Assembly: GCF_004766045.1 (NCBI RefSeq)
Contig: NZ_SPQQ01000003.1
Coordinates: forward strand, 434,001 to 498,000
Direction: 5' to 3'
DNA from: Desulfosporosinus fructosivorans
Lineage (GTDB): Bacteria; Bacillota; Desulfitobacteriia; Desulfitobacteriales; Desulfitobacteriaceae
DNA length: 64,000 nt
In this document: one piece after another, positions 53,447-62,317 of the stretch
How positions within the stretch are numbered: position 1 is the first letter of the stretch
Layout of the letters: every line of letters begins with the position of its first letter
The notes under the pieces: model-generated
What the model was told of the DNA's origin: nothing
The model's input: the letters and a program-made list of their open reading frames with translations, nothing else
Database searches by the model: none
Made by a program: the position numbers and the translations under genes

Positions 53447-54268
53447 ATGGATAAAGTAATTTTAACGGTTGCTACGACGGGGGCCTGGCCCTCCAAAAAA
53501 GATACTCCCTATATACCTTTACAGCCTGAGGAAATAGCAGACGAGGTCTATGCTTGTTATCGAGCGGGAGCATCGGTGGCCCATATCCATGTGCGTGATG
53601 ACGAAGGTAAAGCTAGCATGGAGTATGCCAAATTCGAAAAAGCGGTGACCTTGATCCGAGAACGCTGCAATATCGTGATTAACACAACGACTTCCGGCGG
53701 GCTGGGTTTGACCGATGAAATACGGATGAAACCCTTCATTGAGTTAAAGCCGGATCTTGCCTCCTATGACTGCGGTTCCATGAACTGGGCGCACAGCACA
53801 ACATTTATTAACAGCCCGGATTTTCTCGAAAAACTCGGAGCAGCTATGAAGAAGAATAATGTAAAACCCGAAATCGAGATATTTGACGGAGGCATGATCT
53901 ATAATGCCCTGTATTATCTAAAAAAAAGTGTCTTGGAAGCCCCGGCGCATTTTCAACTTGTTTTGGGAGTACCAGGCGGAATGGATGCTACCGTCGAGAA
54001 CCTGATCTTTCTTAGAAACTTGCTTCCCAAAGATGCGACTTGGAGTGCCTTAGGAATTGGTCGGATGCACCTCCCAATTCTTTATGCTACTTTAGCTCTT
54101 GGTGGTCACATCCGAGTGGGAATGGAAGATAATATCTTCTACTCCAAAGGTGTTTTGGCTAAATCAAATGTTGAGTTTGTGGAGCGAGTTAAACGGCTAG
54201 CTGCAGAAATGGGCAAAGAGATCGCTACTCCAGATGAAGCCCGAGAGATTCTTGGTATTAAAAGATGA
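53447..54268 (+). CDS. Triacetate acetoacetate-lyase, BKACE/DUF849 family (predicted)
   Basis: About 273 residues. Hallmarks of beta-keto acid cleavage enzymes: AHIHVRDDEGK (Zn-binding His-x-His), NTTTSGG, EIEIFDGGMI, LGVPGGM and GGHIRVGMEDNIFY. These Zn enzymes condense a beta-keto acid with acetyl-CoA and split it to acetoacetate plus an acyl-CoA. For triacetate this gives acetoacetyl-CoA and acetoacetate, the cleavage step of phloroglucinol degradation. The second ATG (53447) is chosen for spacing to GGGGTGA. Confidence 0.82.
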   Translation: MDKVILTVATTGAWPSKKDTPYIPLQPEEIADEVYACYRAGASVAHIHVRDDEGKASMEYAKFEKAVTLIRERCNIVINTTTSGGLGLTDEIRMKPFIELKPDLASYDCGSMNWAHSTTFINSPDFLEKLGAAMKKNNVKPEIEIFDGGMIYNALYYLKKSVLEAPAHFQLVLGVPGGMDATVENLIFLRNLLPKDATWSALGIGRMHLPILYATLALGGHIRVGMEDNIFYSKGVLAKSNVEFVERVKRLAAEMGKEIATPDEAREILGIKR

Positions 54269-54283
54269 GAGAGGAGAATGGCA

Positions 54284-56866
54284 ATGGGAGAAATAAAACG
54301 ATACACCAACAGTACAACAGGTGGCCCGGTATTTGTTGATGTATTAGACGACAAAATAGTACGGATGTATCCCATGGAATTGACGGATGAAGACGCACCG
54401 AACTGGGAAATTGAAGCGCGAGGCAGAACGTTTACTCCGTCGCGCAAAACGACCATTACCCCAGTTACCGCAGCTTGGAAATCACAGATCTATTCGCCCA
54501 AACGTGTTCTATATCCAATGAAACGAGTGGACTTTGATGTCAATGGGGAAAGAAATTGTGAAAATCGTGGTTCGTCGGAGTATGAAAGAATTAGCTGGGA
54601 AGAAGCTTTAACTATCGTATCTAGTGAAATTATTCGCGTTAAGCGGGATTTTGGACCTGGTGCGATTATGAGTACTGCGAGCTCTCATCACCTTTGGGGG
54701 AATATTGGCTATCGGTTTAGTACTCTGTTTCGATTCATGAACTTAGTCGGTTTCACGTATGCTGACCACAATCCGGATAGTTGGGAAGGCTGGCACTGGG
54801 GTGGAATGCATAACTGGGGGTTCAGTTGGCGCCTTGGCAACCCAGAACAGTACGATTTATTGGAAGATGGCCTGCAGAATACAGATATGATCGTGTTTTG
54901 GTCAGCTGACCCAGAAACTAATAACGGGATTTATGCTGCCTTTGAGAGCACACCTCGGCGTTTTTGGCTGAAAGAACTGGGCGTAAAGATGGTGTTCATT
55001 GATCCATACCATAACCACAGTGCCGCATTGTTTGGAGATAAATGGTTGGCACCTCGCTCAGGAACAGACGCTGCTTTAGCAGCGGGTATCGCTTATATCT
55101 GGATTACTGAAGGAACGTATGATAAAGAGTACGTAGCAACACGAACGCATGGTTTTGAACGGTGGACAGAATACATCCTAGGTAAAGAAGACGGAATACC
55201 TAAAGATGCCAAATGGGCGGAAAATGAAACAGGAATTCCAGAGCGAGAAATCAAGGCCTTAGCTCGCGAATGGGCATCCAAGAAGACCATGCTGGGTGCC
55301 GGCGGTCTTGGCGGTTGGGGCGGCGCATGCCGTGCGACAACCGGTAACGAATGGGCGCGTATGATGATTTGTCTGATTGCTATGCAAGGTATGGGGAAAC
55401 CCGGTATCAACGTATGGTCAACGACTCAAGGCGCACCTGTTGACGAAAGTTTCTTTTTCCCAGGCTATGCTGAGGGAGGAATCTCAGGCGATGTGGATAA
55501 TGCCGCATCCGGATACGAGTTTGCCTACCGAATGTTCGCCAATGACCGTCCTACCCGAAATCCCATCAATTCTCCACAAGGTCAGCACATACCTCGTTTG
55601 AGGATTCCAGAAGCCATTCTGGAAGGTAAGCTGGAGTGGAGGGGAAAAGGTTTCTGTGGCGCGAATGTCGAGGCACAATTCCAGAAATATGAATATCCGG
55701 CTCCAGGCTATTCGAAAATTCAAATGTATTATCGTTATGGCGGTTCCTTCATCGGAACAATGACCGAAACAAAACGTTATGTCAAAATGTATCGGACGGA
55801 CAAACTGCCCTTCGTGGTCAACCAATCCGTTTGGTTTGAAGGAGAAGCGCGCTTTGCAGATATCATCCTGCCAGCTTGCACAAACTTTGAACGCTGGGAT
55901 ATCAGTGAATTTGCCAACTGCTCCGGATATATTCCGCACACTTACAGCCAATGTAACCACCGTGTCATCAGCTTGCAGATGAAATGCATCGAGCCGCTGG
56001 GCGAGTCCAAGTCCGACTACCAGATTTTTGCCGATTTGGCCTACAAACTGGGCATTGGAGATATCTTTACCGATGGTGGTAAAACAGAGATGGACTGGAT
56101 TAAACAATATTTCTATGCTACCGACCTGCCGAAGGGAATAACGTGGGAAAAATTCCTGGAAAAGGGCTATTATGTGGTACCCAACAAGCCGAAAGGCTCC
56201 AAATCTACGCCAGCCATGAGATGGTATGCCGAAGATCGAGAAATTGACACTCCAGATTGGGGTCCAATGCCTTCGCAGCAGGTAGCACGCAAAGGAGTTC
56301 AGACGGGTTCGGGTAAGATCGAATTTGTCAGTACCAGCTTGGAGAGATTCGATCCAAATGATATGGAAAGACATCCCGTGACGCGATATATTGAGTCTTG
56401 GGAAGGGCATCACTCCCCACATTATGCTCAATACCCGCTGCAGGTCATATCGCCGCATCCCAGATTTAGCTTCCATACGATGGGCGATAGTAAAGAAAGC
56501 CATTTAAATGAAATAAGAGACCATCGAGTCTTAGCAGCCGATGGACATCGTTACTGGATTTTCAGGATTAACACCAAGGATGCGGAAGCAAGAGGCATTA
56601 AACACCACGACTTGATCAAAGTATTCAATGACAGAGGGGTTGTTATAATGGCTGCTCAAGTGACTGAGCGGGTCCCTCCCGGCACGGCGCATTCCTATGA
56701 ATCTTGTGCGGACTATCTGCCGCTTGGAGAACCCGGCAATTCACCGGAGAGAGCTGGTTGCATCAATAACTTGAACTCAAAACGGTTTATGGGCAAAAAT
56801 TCATATGGAATGGCCTCCAATTCACTCCTTGTACAAGTGGAAAAGTGGGAGGGGATGGAATCATGA
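54284..56866 (+). CDS. athL: Pyrogallol-phloroglucinol transhydroxylase, large (Mo) subunit
   Basis: About 860 residues, DMSO-reductase superfamily. SSHHLWGNIGYR, FTYADHNPDSWEGWHWGGMH, WRLGNPEQYDLLEDGL and PGYAEGGISGD closely match Pelobacter acidigallici transhydroxylase as I remember it. His135, Asp165 and Ser166 sit where that enzyme has His144, Asp174 and the Mo ligand Ser175. No N-terminal [4Fe-4S] cysteines and no Tat signal are present, so it is cytoplasmic and takes its Fe-S clusters from the small subunit. It isomerises pyrogallol to phloroglucinol using a tetrahydroxybenzene co-substrate. ATG 54284 is preferred over 54278 for ribosome spacing. Overlaps athS (ATGA). Confidence 0.93.
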   Translation: MGEIKRYTNSTTGGPVFVDVLDDKIVRMYPMELTDEDAPNWEIEARGRTFTPSRKTTITPVTAAWKSQIYSPKRVLYPMKRVDFDVNGERNCENRGSSEYERISWEEALTIVSSEIIRVKRDFGPGAIMSTASSHHLWGNIGYRFSTLFRFMNLVGFTYADHNPDSWEGWHWGGMHNWGFSWRLGNPEQYDLLEDGLQNTDMIVFWSADPETNNGIYAAFESTPRRFWLKELGVKMVFIDPYHNHSAALFGDKWLAPRSGTDAALAAGIAYIWITEGTYDKEYVATRTHGFERWTEYILGKEDGIPKDAKWAENETGIPEREIKALAREWASKKTMLGAGGLGGWGGACRATTGNEWARMMICLIAMQGMGKPGINVWSTTQGAPVDESFFFPGYAEGGISGDVDNAASGYEFAYRMFANDRPTRNPINSPQGQHIPRLRIPEAILEGKLEWRGKGFCGANVEAQFQKYEYPAPGYSKIQMYYRYGGSFIGTMTETKRYVKMYRTDKLPFVVNQSVWFEGEARFADIILPACTNFERWDISEFANCSGYIPHTYSQCNHRVISLQMKCIEPLGESKSDYQIFADLAYKLGIGDIFTDGGKTEMDWIKQYFYATDLPKGITWEKFLEKGYYVVPNKPKGSKSTPAMRWYAEDREIDTPDWGPMPSQQVARKGVQTGSGKIEFVSTSLERFDPNDMERHPVTRYIESWEGHHSPHYAQYPLQVISPHPRFSFHTMGDSKESHLNEIRDHRVLAADGHRYWIFRINTKDAEARGIKHHDLIKVFNDRGVVIMAAQVTERVPPGTAHSYESCADYLPLGEPGNSPERAGCINNLNSKRFMGKNSYGMASNSLLVQVEKWEGMES

Positions 56867-57708
56867 AAAAAGTTAACATGATGATTGATATTGCAAGATG
56901 CAGCGACTGTAACAATTGTTTCCTCAGTTGTAAAGACGAGCATTGGGACAATGACAATCTACCAATCGCGGTATCTCAGCCACGGTTTGGGCATCGTTGG
57001 ATGGATATTTTAAATATTGAAAGAGGGCAGTATCCGCTCCAAGATGTGGCGTATTTACCCCTCCCATGTATGCACTGCGATAATGCTCCCTGTATTAAGG
57101 CAGCGACGAATGGAGCAGTTTATAAAAGGGAAGACGGTATTGTAATCATCGATCCAGTCAAAGCAAAGGGGCAAAAGCAACTTGTAGAAGCCTGTCCTTA
57201 TAAGGTGATTTACTGGAATGAAGAAAGCCAATTGCCGCAAAAATGTACAATGTGTGCTCATCTGCTGGATGATGGGACATGGAAAGAGCCAAGGTGTACG
57301 TTCGCGTGTCCGACAGGAACGCTGAACTTCCTATATCTTGAGGACGACGAGATGGCAGAAAAGATTAAGGCTGAAAATCTAGAAGTCTACCATCCGGAAT
57401 ATGGCACTAAGCCGCGCGTCTATTACAAGAATTTGTATCGATTTACAAAATGCCATGTCACGGGCAGTGTCGAGTTGCATGACAAAAAAGACTGCGCGGA
57501 CGGCGCAATAGTTACTCTAACTAATGTCGGGACCCAACAGAATATCGTCACGGAAACGAATAACTATGGCGACTTTAAAGTAGATAAGTTGGAACCTAAC
57601 AGTGGAGAGTATACGTTGATGGTTGAGTATCCAGGTTACGGTTCTAAAACAATCAAGGTTGATTTAATCACAAGTATCAATGTAGGGTCGGTTTACCTAA
57701 CAAGGTAA
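56863..57708 (+). CDS. athS: Pyrogallol-phloroglucinol transhydroxylase, small (Fe-S) subunit
   Basis: 281 residues. Ferredoxin-type cysteines CSDCNNCFLSC, CMHCDNAPC, CPYKVIYW and CTMCAHLL...CTFACPTG hold three [4Fe-4S] clusters. From about residue 197 a beta-sandwich domain (VTGSVELHDKKDCADGAIVT, TETNNYGDFKVDKLEPNSGE) resembles transthyretin or carboxypeptidase-regulatory folds. The same extra domain is a hallmark of the Pelobacter small subunit and separates it from DmsB/PsrB-type subunits. ATG 56863 overlaps the athL stop. Confidence 0.92.
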   Translation: MKKVNMMIDIARCSDCNNCFLSCKDEHWDNDNLPIAVSQPRFGHRWMDILNIERGQYPLQDVAYLPLPCMHCDNAPCIKAATNGAVYKREDGIVIIDPVKAKGQKQLVEACPYKVIYWNEESQLPQKCTMCAHLLDDGTWKEPRCTFACPTGTLNFLYLEDDEMAEKIKAENLEVYHPEYGTKPRVYYKNLYRFTKCHVTGSVELHDKKDCADGAIVTLTNVGTQQNIVTETNNYGDFKVDKLEPNSGEYTLMVEYPGYGSKTIKVDLITSINVGSVYLTR

Positions 57709-57731
57709 CTTCCTTAAGAAAAGAATTCGTA

Positions 57732-57767
57732 AACGGTCTGCCATGGGTTTACTTGTGGTAGACCGTT
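57732..57767 (+). repeat. Hairpin between athS and the CoA-transferase genes
   Basis: AACGGTCT pairs with AGACCGTT, with an inner CCA/TGG, but there is no T-tract. It could be an RNA-processing or partial attenuation site rather than a terminator. Confidence 0.5.
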
Positions 57768-57818
57768 CAATCTAGGTAAGCTTGTAGTCCGGTAGATTAA
57801 GGAGGTTGAAATTAGCAA

Positions 57819-58493
57819 ATGGCACAAGTAGTAAGTCTAGAAGAAGCAATCAGTAAGGTTCAGAATGGAATGACTGTAATGGTAGGCGGGTTTATTGGAT
57901 GTGGAGCCCCCGACCAACTTCTGGAAGAAGTTTGCCAGAAGGGAACTAAAGATCTAAAACTTATTGCGAATGATACTGGTATTCTTGGGGACGCGATGTC
58001 CCAACTTATTGTGAAGCGTTGCGTGAGTAAGCTTATAGCAACCCACATTGGCACGAACAAAGAAACCGGAAGGCAAATGTCTGCTAGCGAACTTGATGTA
58101 AAGTTGGTGCCTCAAGGAACGTTAGTCGAGCAGATTCGAGCTGCCGGCGCGGGTTTAGGCGGAATTTTAACTCCTACAGGAATCGGGACGATTGTGGAGG
58201 ACGGGAAGCAGAAGCTTGTTGTCAATGGTACCGAATATCTTTTAGAACTTCCTATTCGCGCTAATGTGGCCTTGTTAAATGCCTATAAAGCGGATAAGGC
58301 CGGAAATCTCGTCTATCGTCGAGCTGCTCGTAATTTTAATCCAGTAATGGCGATGGCTGCTGATCTAGTGATTGTTCAAGTGGATAACATCGTAGAAGTT
58401 GGGGAGATCGATCCGGATGAAGTCATGACCCCGGGTATTTTTATTGATTATTTGGTTCAGAAGAAACCGCTGGAGGTGCCCGATGTTGGATAA
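57819..58493 (+). CDS. atoD: Acetoacetate CoA-transferase, alpha subunit
   Basis: 224 residues. MVGGFIGCGAPDQLLEEV (CoA-transferase family I glycine loop), IGTNKETGRQM, AAGAGLGGILTPTGIGTIVEDG and RANVALLNAYKADKAGNLVYRR identify the AtoD/CtfA/ScoA subunit. Moves CoA onto acetoacetate released by the BKACE step. The beta-subunit start overlaps its end by 11 nt. Confidence 0.92.
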   Translation: MAQVVSLEEAISKVQNGMTVMVGGFIGCGAPDQLLEEVCQKGTKDLKLIANDTGILGDAMSQLIVKRCVSKLIATHIGTNKETGRQMSASELDVKLVPQGTLVEQIRAAGAGLGGILTPTGIGTIVEDGKQKLVVNGTEYLLELPIRANVALLNAYKADKAGNLVYRRAARNFNPVMAMAADLVIVQVDNIVEVGEIDPDEVMTPGIFIDYLVQKKPLEVPDVG

Positions 58494-59127
58494 GGAAGTG
58501 AGGATGGAGTGGCTCGTAAACAGAGTGGCTCAAGAGTTTAAAACGGGAGATGTCGTCAACTTAGGGATCGGAATTCCTACGAAGGTGGCAAATGCTCTAC
58601 CGGAAGGGATAAAACTAATTCTTCAGTCTGAAAACGGCTATATGGGTGTCGGTCCTGCACCGGAAACTGGAAAAGAAGATCCTGATACAGTGAATGCCGG
58701 TGGGCAATATGCTACCATCTTACCAGGCGGTTGTTGCTTCGATAGTGCTACGTCGTTTGCTATCATCAGGGGCGGTCATGTGGATGCCACAGTACTCGGC
58801 GCGCTTCAAGTGGATGAAGAAGGGAATTTAGCAAACTGGATGATCCCAGGAAAAATGGTTCCAGGAATGGGCGGAGCAATGGACCTGGTAGTTGGTGCGC
58901 GTCGCGTTATTGTTGCTATGGAGCATACGGCTAAAAATGGTGGAGTAAAAGTCTTGAAAAAGTGTACATTGCCTTTGACAGCAGCAAAGCAAGTCAATCT
59001 GATTATCACTGATATGGGAGTCATGGAAGTGACGCCGAACGGCTTGGTTCTTACGGAGATGGCACCGGGCGTAACCTTCGAGGGAGTGCAGGCCTGTACA
59101 GAGGCCCAGCTACTCACCGAAGCCTGA
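58483..59127 (+). CDS. atoA: Acetoacetate CoA-transferase, beta subunit
   Basis: 214 residues. VNLGIGIPTKVANALP and LQSENGYMGVGP hold the catalytic Glu (S-E-N-G) that forms the glutamyl-CoA thioester. GGCCFDSATSFAIIRGGHVD and ANWMIPGKMVPGMGGAMDLV follow. ATG 58483 after GGAGGTG, overlapping atoD, is used rather than the longer frame. Confidence 0.92.
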   Translation: MLDKEVRMEWLVNRVAQEFKTGDVVNLGIGIPTKVANALPEGIKLILQSENGYMGVGPAPETGKEDPDTVNAGGQYATILPGGCCFDSATSFAIIRGGHVDATVLGALQVDEEGNLANWMIPGKMVPGMGGAMDLVVGARRVIVAMEHTAKNGGVKVLKKCTLPLTAAKQVNLIITDMGVMEVTPNGLVLTEMAPGVTFEGVQACTEAQLLTEA

Positions 59128-59252
59128 CTGTTAGAGCCTCCACAGCTCACAACGGAAACAGTTGCAGTGTGACGTTAAAGCATAGCTAGAAATCTTAAAT
59201 AGCCAATTACGTTGCGAAATAGAAGATTAGTTTTAGAGAGGGAGTCTTATTC

Positions 59253-60434
59253 TTGAATGAAGTAGTCATCGTAAGTGCAGTTCGGACACCTGTCGGTTCT
59301 TTTAATGGAGTCTTAGCGAATATCGCTGCCGTTGAACTGGGAGCTATTGTAATCAAAGAGGCTATTAACAGGGCCGGAATCACCCCGGATCAAGTTGATG
59401 AAGTTATTATGGGAAACGTTCTATCTTCAGCTCTAGGACAAAATCCTGCTCGGCAAGCGTCAGTAAAAGCCGGACTTCCCATTGAAGTACCCGCTTGGAC
59501 AGTTAGTAAAGTTTGTGGTTCTGGCTTGAAAGCGGTCGTCTGCGCAGCGCAAGCTATATTAGCAGGGGATGCAGATATCATCATTGCCGGTGGAATGGAA
59601 AGCATGTCCCTGTCTTCTTATGCCTTACCCAAGGCGCGTACTGGATACCGTATGGGCAATGATGTCTTGGTTGATACCATGGTACACGATGGATTGACGG
59701 ATGCTTTCCATAATATCCACATGGGGATTACTGCAGAAAACATCGCAGAACAGAATGGATTCACACGAGAAATACAGGATAACTATGCGGTTTCCAGCCA
59801 AAATCGCACGGAAGCCGCCATTAAAGCTGGCAAATTTGAGGAAGAAATTGTCTCTGTAACTATTCCGCTACGGAAAGGCGAGCCACTGGTCGTAGCTCAA
59901 GATGAATTTCCCCGCTTTGGAGCGACTTATGATGCACTAGCTAAGTTGCGTCCTGCCTTTAAGAGAGACGGTACGGTGACAGCTGGAAATGCGTCCGGGC
60001 TCAATGATGGAGCGGCCGCGGTGGTTGTGATGTCGAAAGAAAAGGCAGAATCACTAGGATTAACACCTTTGGCGACGATAACTTCTTGGGCATCGGCAGG
60101 GGTCGATCCGCTTATCATGGGGACAGGTCCAATTCCTGCCACTCGTAAAGCGTTGGAAAAGGCTCACTTAAGCATTGCTGATCTGGATGTTGTGGAAGCC
60201 AATGAAGCCTTTGCTTCACAAACGTTGATAGTGGCCAAAGAACTTGAATTGGATATGGAAAAAACAAACGTCAATGGGGGAGCCATTGCTTTAGGTCATC
60301 CCATCGGTGCGTCAGGAGCGCGGATCTTAGTAACCCTGCTCCATGAAATGAAGCGCCAGGCAGCACATCGTGGACTTGCTACACTCTGTATCGGCGGCGG
60401 TCAAGGGATTGCAATGATTGTAGAGCGGAGATAG
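59253..60434 (+). CDS. atoB: Acetyl-CoA C-acetyltransferase (thiolase)
   Basis: 393 residues. The acyl-binding Cys is in [11 protein letters not shown], the active-site His in [17 protein letters not shown], and the second Cys in [25 protein letters not shown] is the family signature. It splits acetoacetyl-CoA to two acetyl-CoA, closing the phloroglucinol route (one ring gives three acetyl units). TTG start after GAGAGGGAG. Confidence 0.95.
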   Translation: MNEVVIVSAVRTPVGSFNGVLANIAAVELGAIVIKEAINRAGITPDQVDEVIMGNVLSSALGQNPARQASVKAGLPIEVPAWTVSKVCGSGLKAVVCAAQAILAGDADIIIAGGMESMSLSSYALPKARTGYRMGNDVLVDTMVHDGLTDAFHNIHMGITAENIAEQNGFTREIQDNYAVSSQNRTEAAIKAGKFEEEIVSVTIPLRKGEPLVVAQDEFPRFGATYDALAKLRPAFKRDGTVTAGNASGLNDGAAAVVVMSKEKAESLGLTPLATITSWASAGVDPLIMGTGPIPATRKALEKAHLSIADLDVVEANEAFASQTLIVAKELELDMEKTNVNGGAIALGHPIGASGARILVTLLHEMKRQAAHRGLATLCIGGGQGIAMIVERR

Positions 60435-60484
60435 AGAGAACTTACCCTATGGGAAGTTCATCCGAAATTCAAGTGAGGAGGTCA

Positions 60485-60661
60485 ATGAAAATTATGCTTA
60501 TACAGCGAACAGAAGTTTTGCTAAAAGAACGCGAAATAGTCTTAAAAAATTTCGTAAAAAATAAAGGAAACCGTGCGAAATGGTTAACTGCACTAATGGA
60601 TATTGATGATGAGATAGAAGAAATGGCAGAAATAAAAGAAAATAGGCTCGAAACTAATTAG
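60485..60661 (+). CDS. Small helical protein, unknown
   Basis: 58 residues, charged and helical (QRTEVLLKEREIVLKNFVKN ... DIDDEIEEMAEIKENRLE). GAGGAGGTCA before the ATG is a strong ribosome site, which supports a real gene. No family is recognised. It lies between the thiolase and the permease. Confidence 0.55.
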   Translation: MKIMLIQRTEVLLKEREIVLKNFVKNKGNRAKWLTALMDIDDEIEEMAEIKENRLETN

Positions 60662-60740
60662 GTAAACTCCCCGTTTGACCAAAAGTAATATATTTTAATG
60701 CCAAACTGTGAAAATAATTGAGGTATTAGGTGAGGATTAT

Positions 60741-62081
60741 ATGTCAGATGAATTATCGCATGCGGCGTTAGGAAGTGTTCGAGAAAGGCTTTTTCGGCTT
60801 GACACAATGGCTTACAGTTTGCAACATTTTATTTTCGGTGTAGCCAATGCTGCGGCAATACCGGTCGTGGTGGGTTCAGCATTGGGTCTAGATGCAGTGG
60901 AAATCGGGGCCTTGGCCCAACGAACGTTTTTTTTTGCTGGGATAGCTAGTTTGACTCAGGCATTCTTCGGACACAAATATCCAATCTATGAGGGACCGGC
61001 AGGGGTTTGGTACACGACCTTTGTCCTGTTGGCTGCCACGGCGGTTCAGGCAGGGAAACCCTTGGAATTGCTACGGACGGATTTAATGACGGGACTGTTT
61101 GCCGCAGGAATTATGACGATCCTGTTGGGTGTGTTTAAGCTCATGCCCTATATCCGAAAGTTGTTTACCCCAATTGTTAATGGGACCTTTTTAATCATTA
61201 TGTCTCTACAATTTTCCTCCACGATTGCAAGGGGACTTCTAACGACAGTAGATGGAAAGGCCATCTTGTCAATTGATAAATTAGGGGTATTTTTTGTTGC
61301 CATCGGAACGATCCTTATGTTGTCATTGAAAGCCAAAGGCTTTATAAGAAGTATGGCCGTGCTGATTGGAACAGTAGTAGGCTGGATAGTTGCCTATGCT
61401 ACGGGAGTGGCTCAGTCACTTCAGACTATAGCCGCACAGCACCAACCGGCTTTGGCCTTTCCACAGATTTTTGCCTGGGGTAGGCCGACGTTTGATGTGG
61501 GTGTAACGATAACGGCACTGATGGCAGGTCTAGTAGTGTTGAGTAACTTGGTTGCTAGTGTATCAGGTATGGATGAATTATATAAACGAAAAGAAAAAGT
61601 TTCGATTTACAGTAAGACTGCGATATGTACAGGGGTGGCAGATATTTTGGCCGCAATCGGCTCTGTTGTAGGTTTTATCCCCTATGCATCTTCGATCGGA
61701 TTTGCATCACTAACGGGTGTTTTAGATATCTTACCGTTTATCATTGGTAGCGTCTTTATGGTGTTCTTGGGGCTAATACCTTCAGTGGGCAATTTTTTTG
61801 CGGCTATGCCCATTACAGTTGGCTACGCAGTAATGTTTTCTGTTTTCATCATGATCATGGGGATGGGAATCAAAGATGCTGCCAAAGAAGGTATGGATAC
61901 GCGTAAGACAGTTATTTTGGGGTTTTCTATCCTCCTAAGTAATGTCATTACAGTTCTCCCTGTCCAGGCTTTCTCAATATTGCCATCAAGTTTGATTTAT
62001 CTGATGGCAAACGGACTGATTATTGGGGTAACTATTGCAATTTTATTGGAGCATGTTATTTTTAGAGTTAATCTGAAATAG
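60741..62081 (+). CDS. NCS2-family (uracil/xanthine-type) permease
   Basis: 446 residues with about 12-14 hydrophobic segments. YEGPAGVWYTTFVLLAATA and SVSGMDELYKRKEK are at positions where NCS2 carriers have substrate-binding and inter-helix motifs, but the purine-type QxxG motif is not obvious. NCS2 members normally import nucleobases with protons. Its place at the end of an aromatic-degradation cluster suggests import of a polar aromatic or heterocycle (pyrogallol, phloroglucinol, gallate), an inference. GGTGAGGA supports ATG 60741 over the GTG 33 nt upstream. Confidence 0.75.
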   Translation: MSDELSHAALGSVRERLFRLDTMAYSLQHFIFGVANAAAIPVVVGSALGLDAVEIGALAQRTFFFAGIASLTQAFFGHKYPIYEGPAGVWYTTFVLLAATAVQAGKPLELLRTDLMTGLFAAGIMTILLGVFKLMPYIRKLFTPIVNGTFLIIMSLQFSSTIARGLLTTVDGKAILSIDKLGVFFVAIGTILMLSLKAKGFIRSMAVLIGTVVGWIVAYATGVAQSLQTIAAQHQPALAFPQIFAWGRPTFDVGVTITALMAGLVVLSNLVASVSGMDELYKRKEKVSIYSKTAICTGVADILAAIGSVVGFIPYASSIGFASLTGVLDILPFIIGSVFMVFLGLIPSVGNFFAAMPITVGYAVMFSVFIMIMGMGIKDAAKEGMDTRKTVILGFSILLSNVITVLPVQAFSILPSSLIYLMANGLIIGVTIAILLEHVIFRVNLK

Positions 62082-62317
62082 AGCCTTCAACAATATGATT
62101 TATTAAAAAATATTACTTAAACCTTCACAGAAAGCTATTGAATTTTCTGTGATCTTAGATTACACTGTAATAAAAGTATTACTTATTGAACAATTAGAAT
62201 TACTTATACATGGAGGTGAGATTTATAATAAATTGGTAATTGGCGATATCTGAAGGCTTGGAGAAGGCGATCCAGACCATAACAAGAGTTAATAAATAAT
62301 ATAAGGGAGGTATATTT

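Noticed and set aside
55484..56503. 339-codon open frame on the minus strand inside athL
   Set aside because: It is antisense to a highly conserved molybdoenzyme gene, has no ribosome site and matches no family; codon bias of the athL strand explains it.
56863..57708. DmsB/PsrB-type subunit of a respiratory reductase
   Set aside because: No membrane subunit or Tat signal is present, and the extra C-terminal beta-sandwich domain is specific to the transhydroxylase.
62213..62250. GGAGGTGAG followed by a nine-codon frame before the binding-protein gene
   Set aside because: A leader peptide is possible, but similar GGAGGTGAG strings before non-coding leaders (such as 47358) suggest chance.
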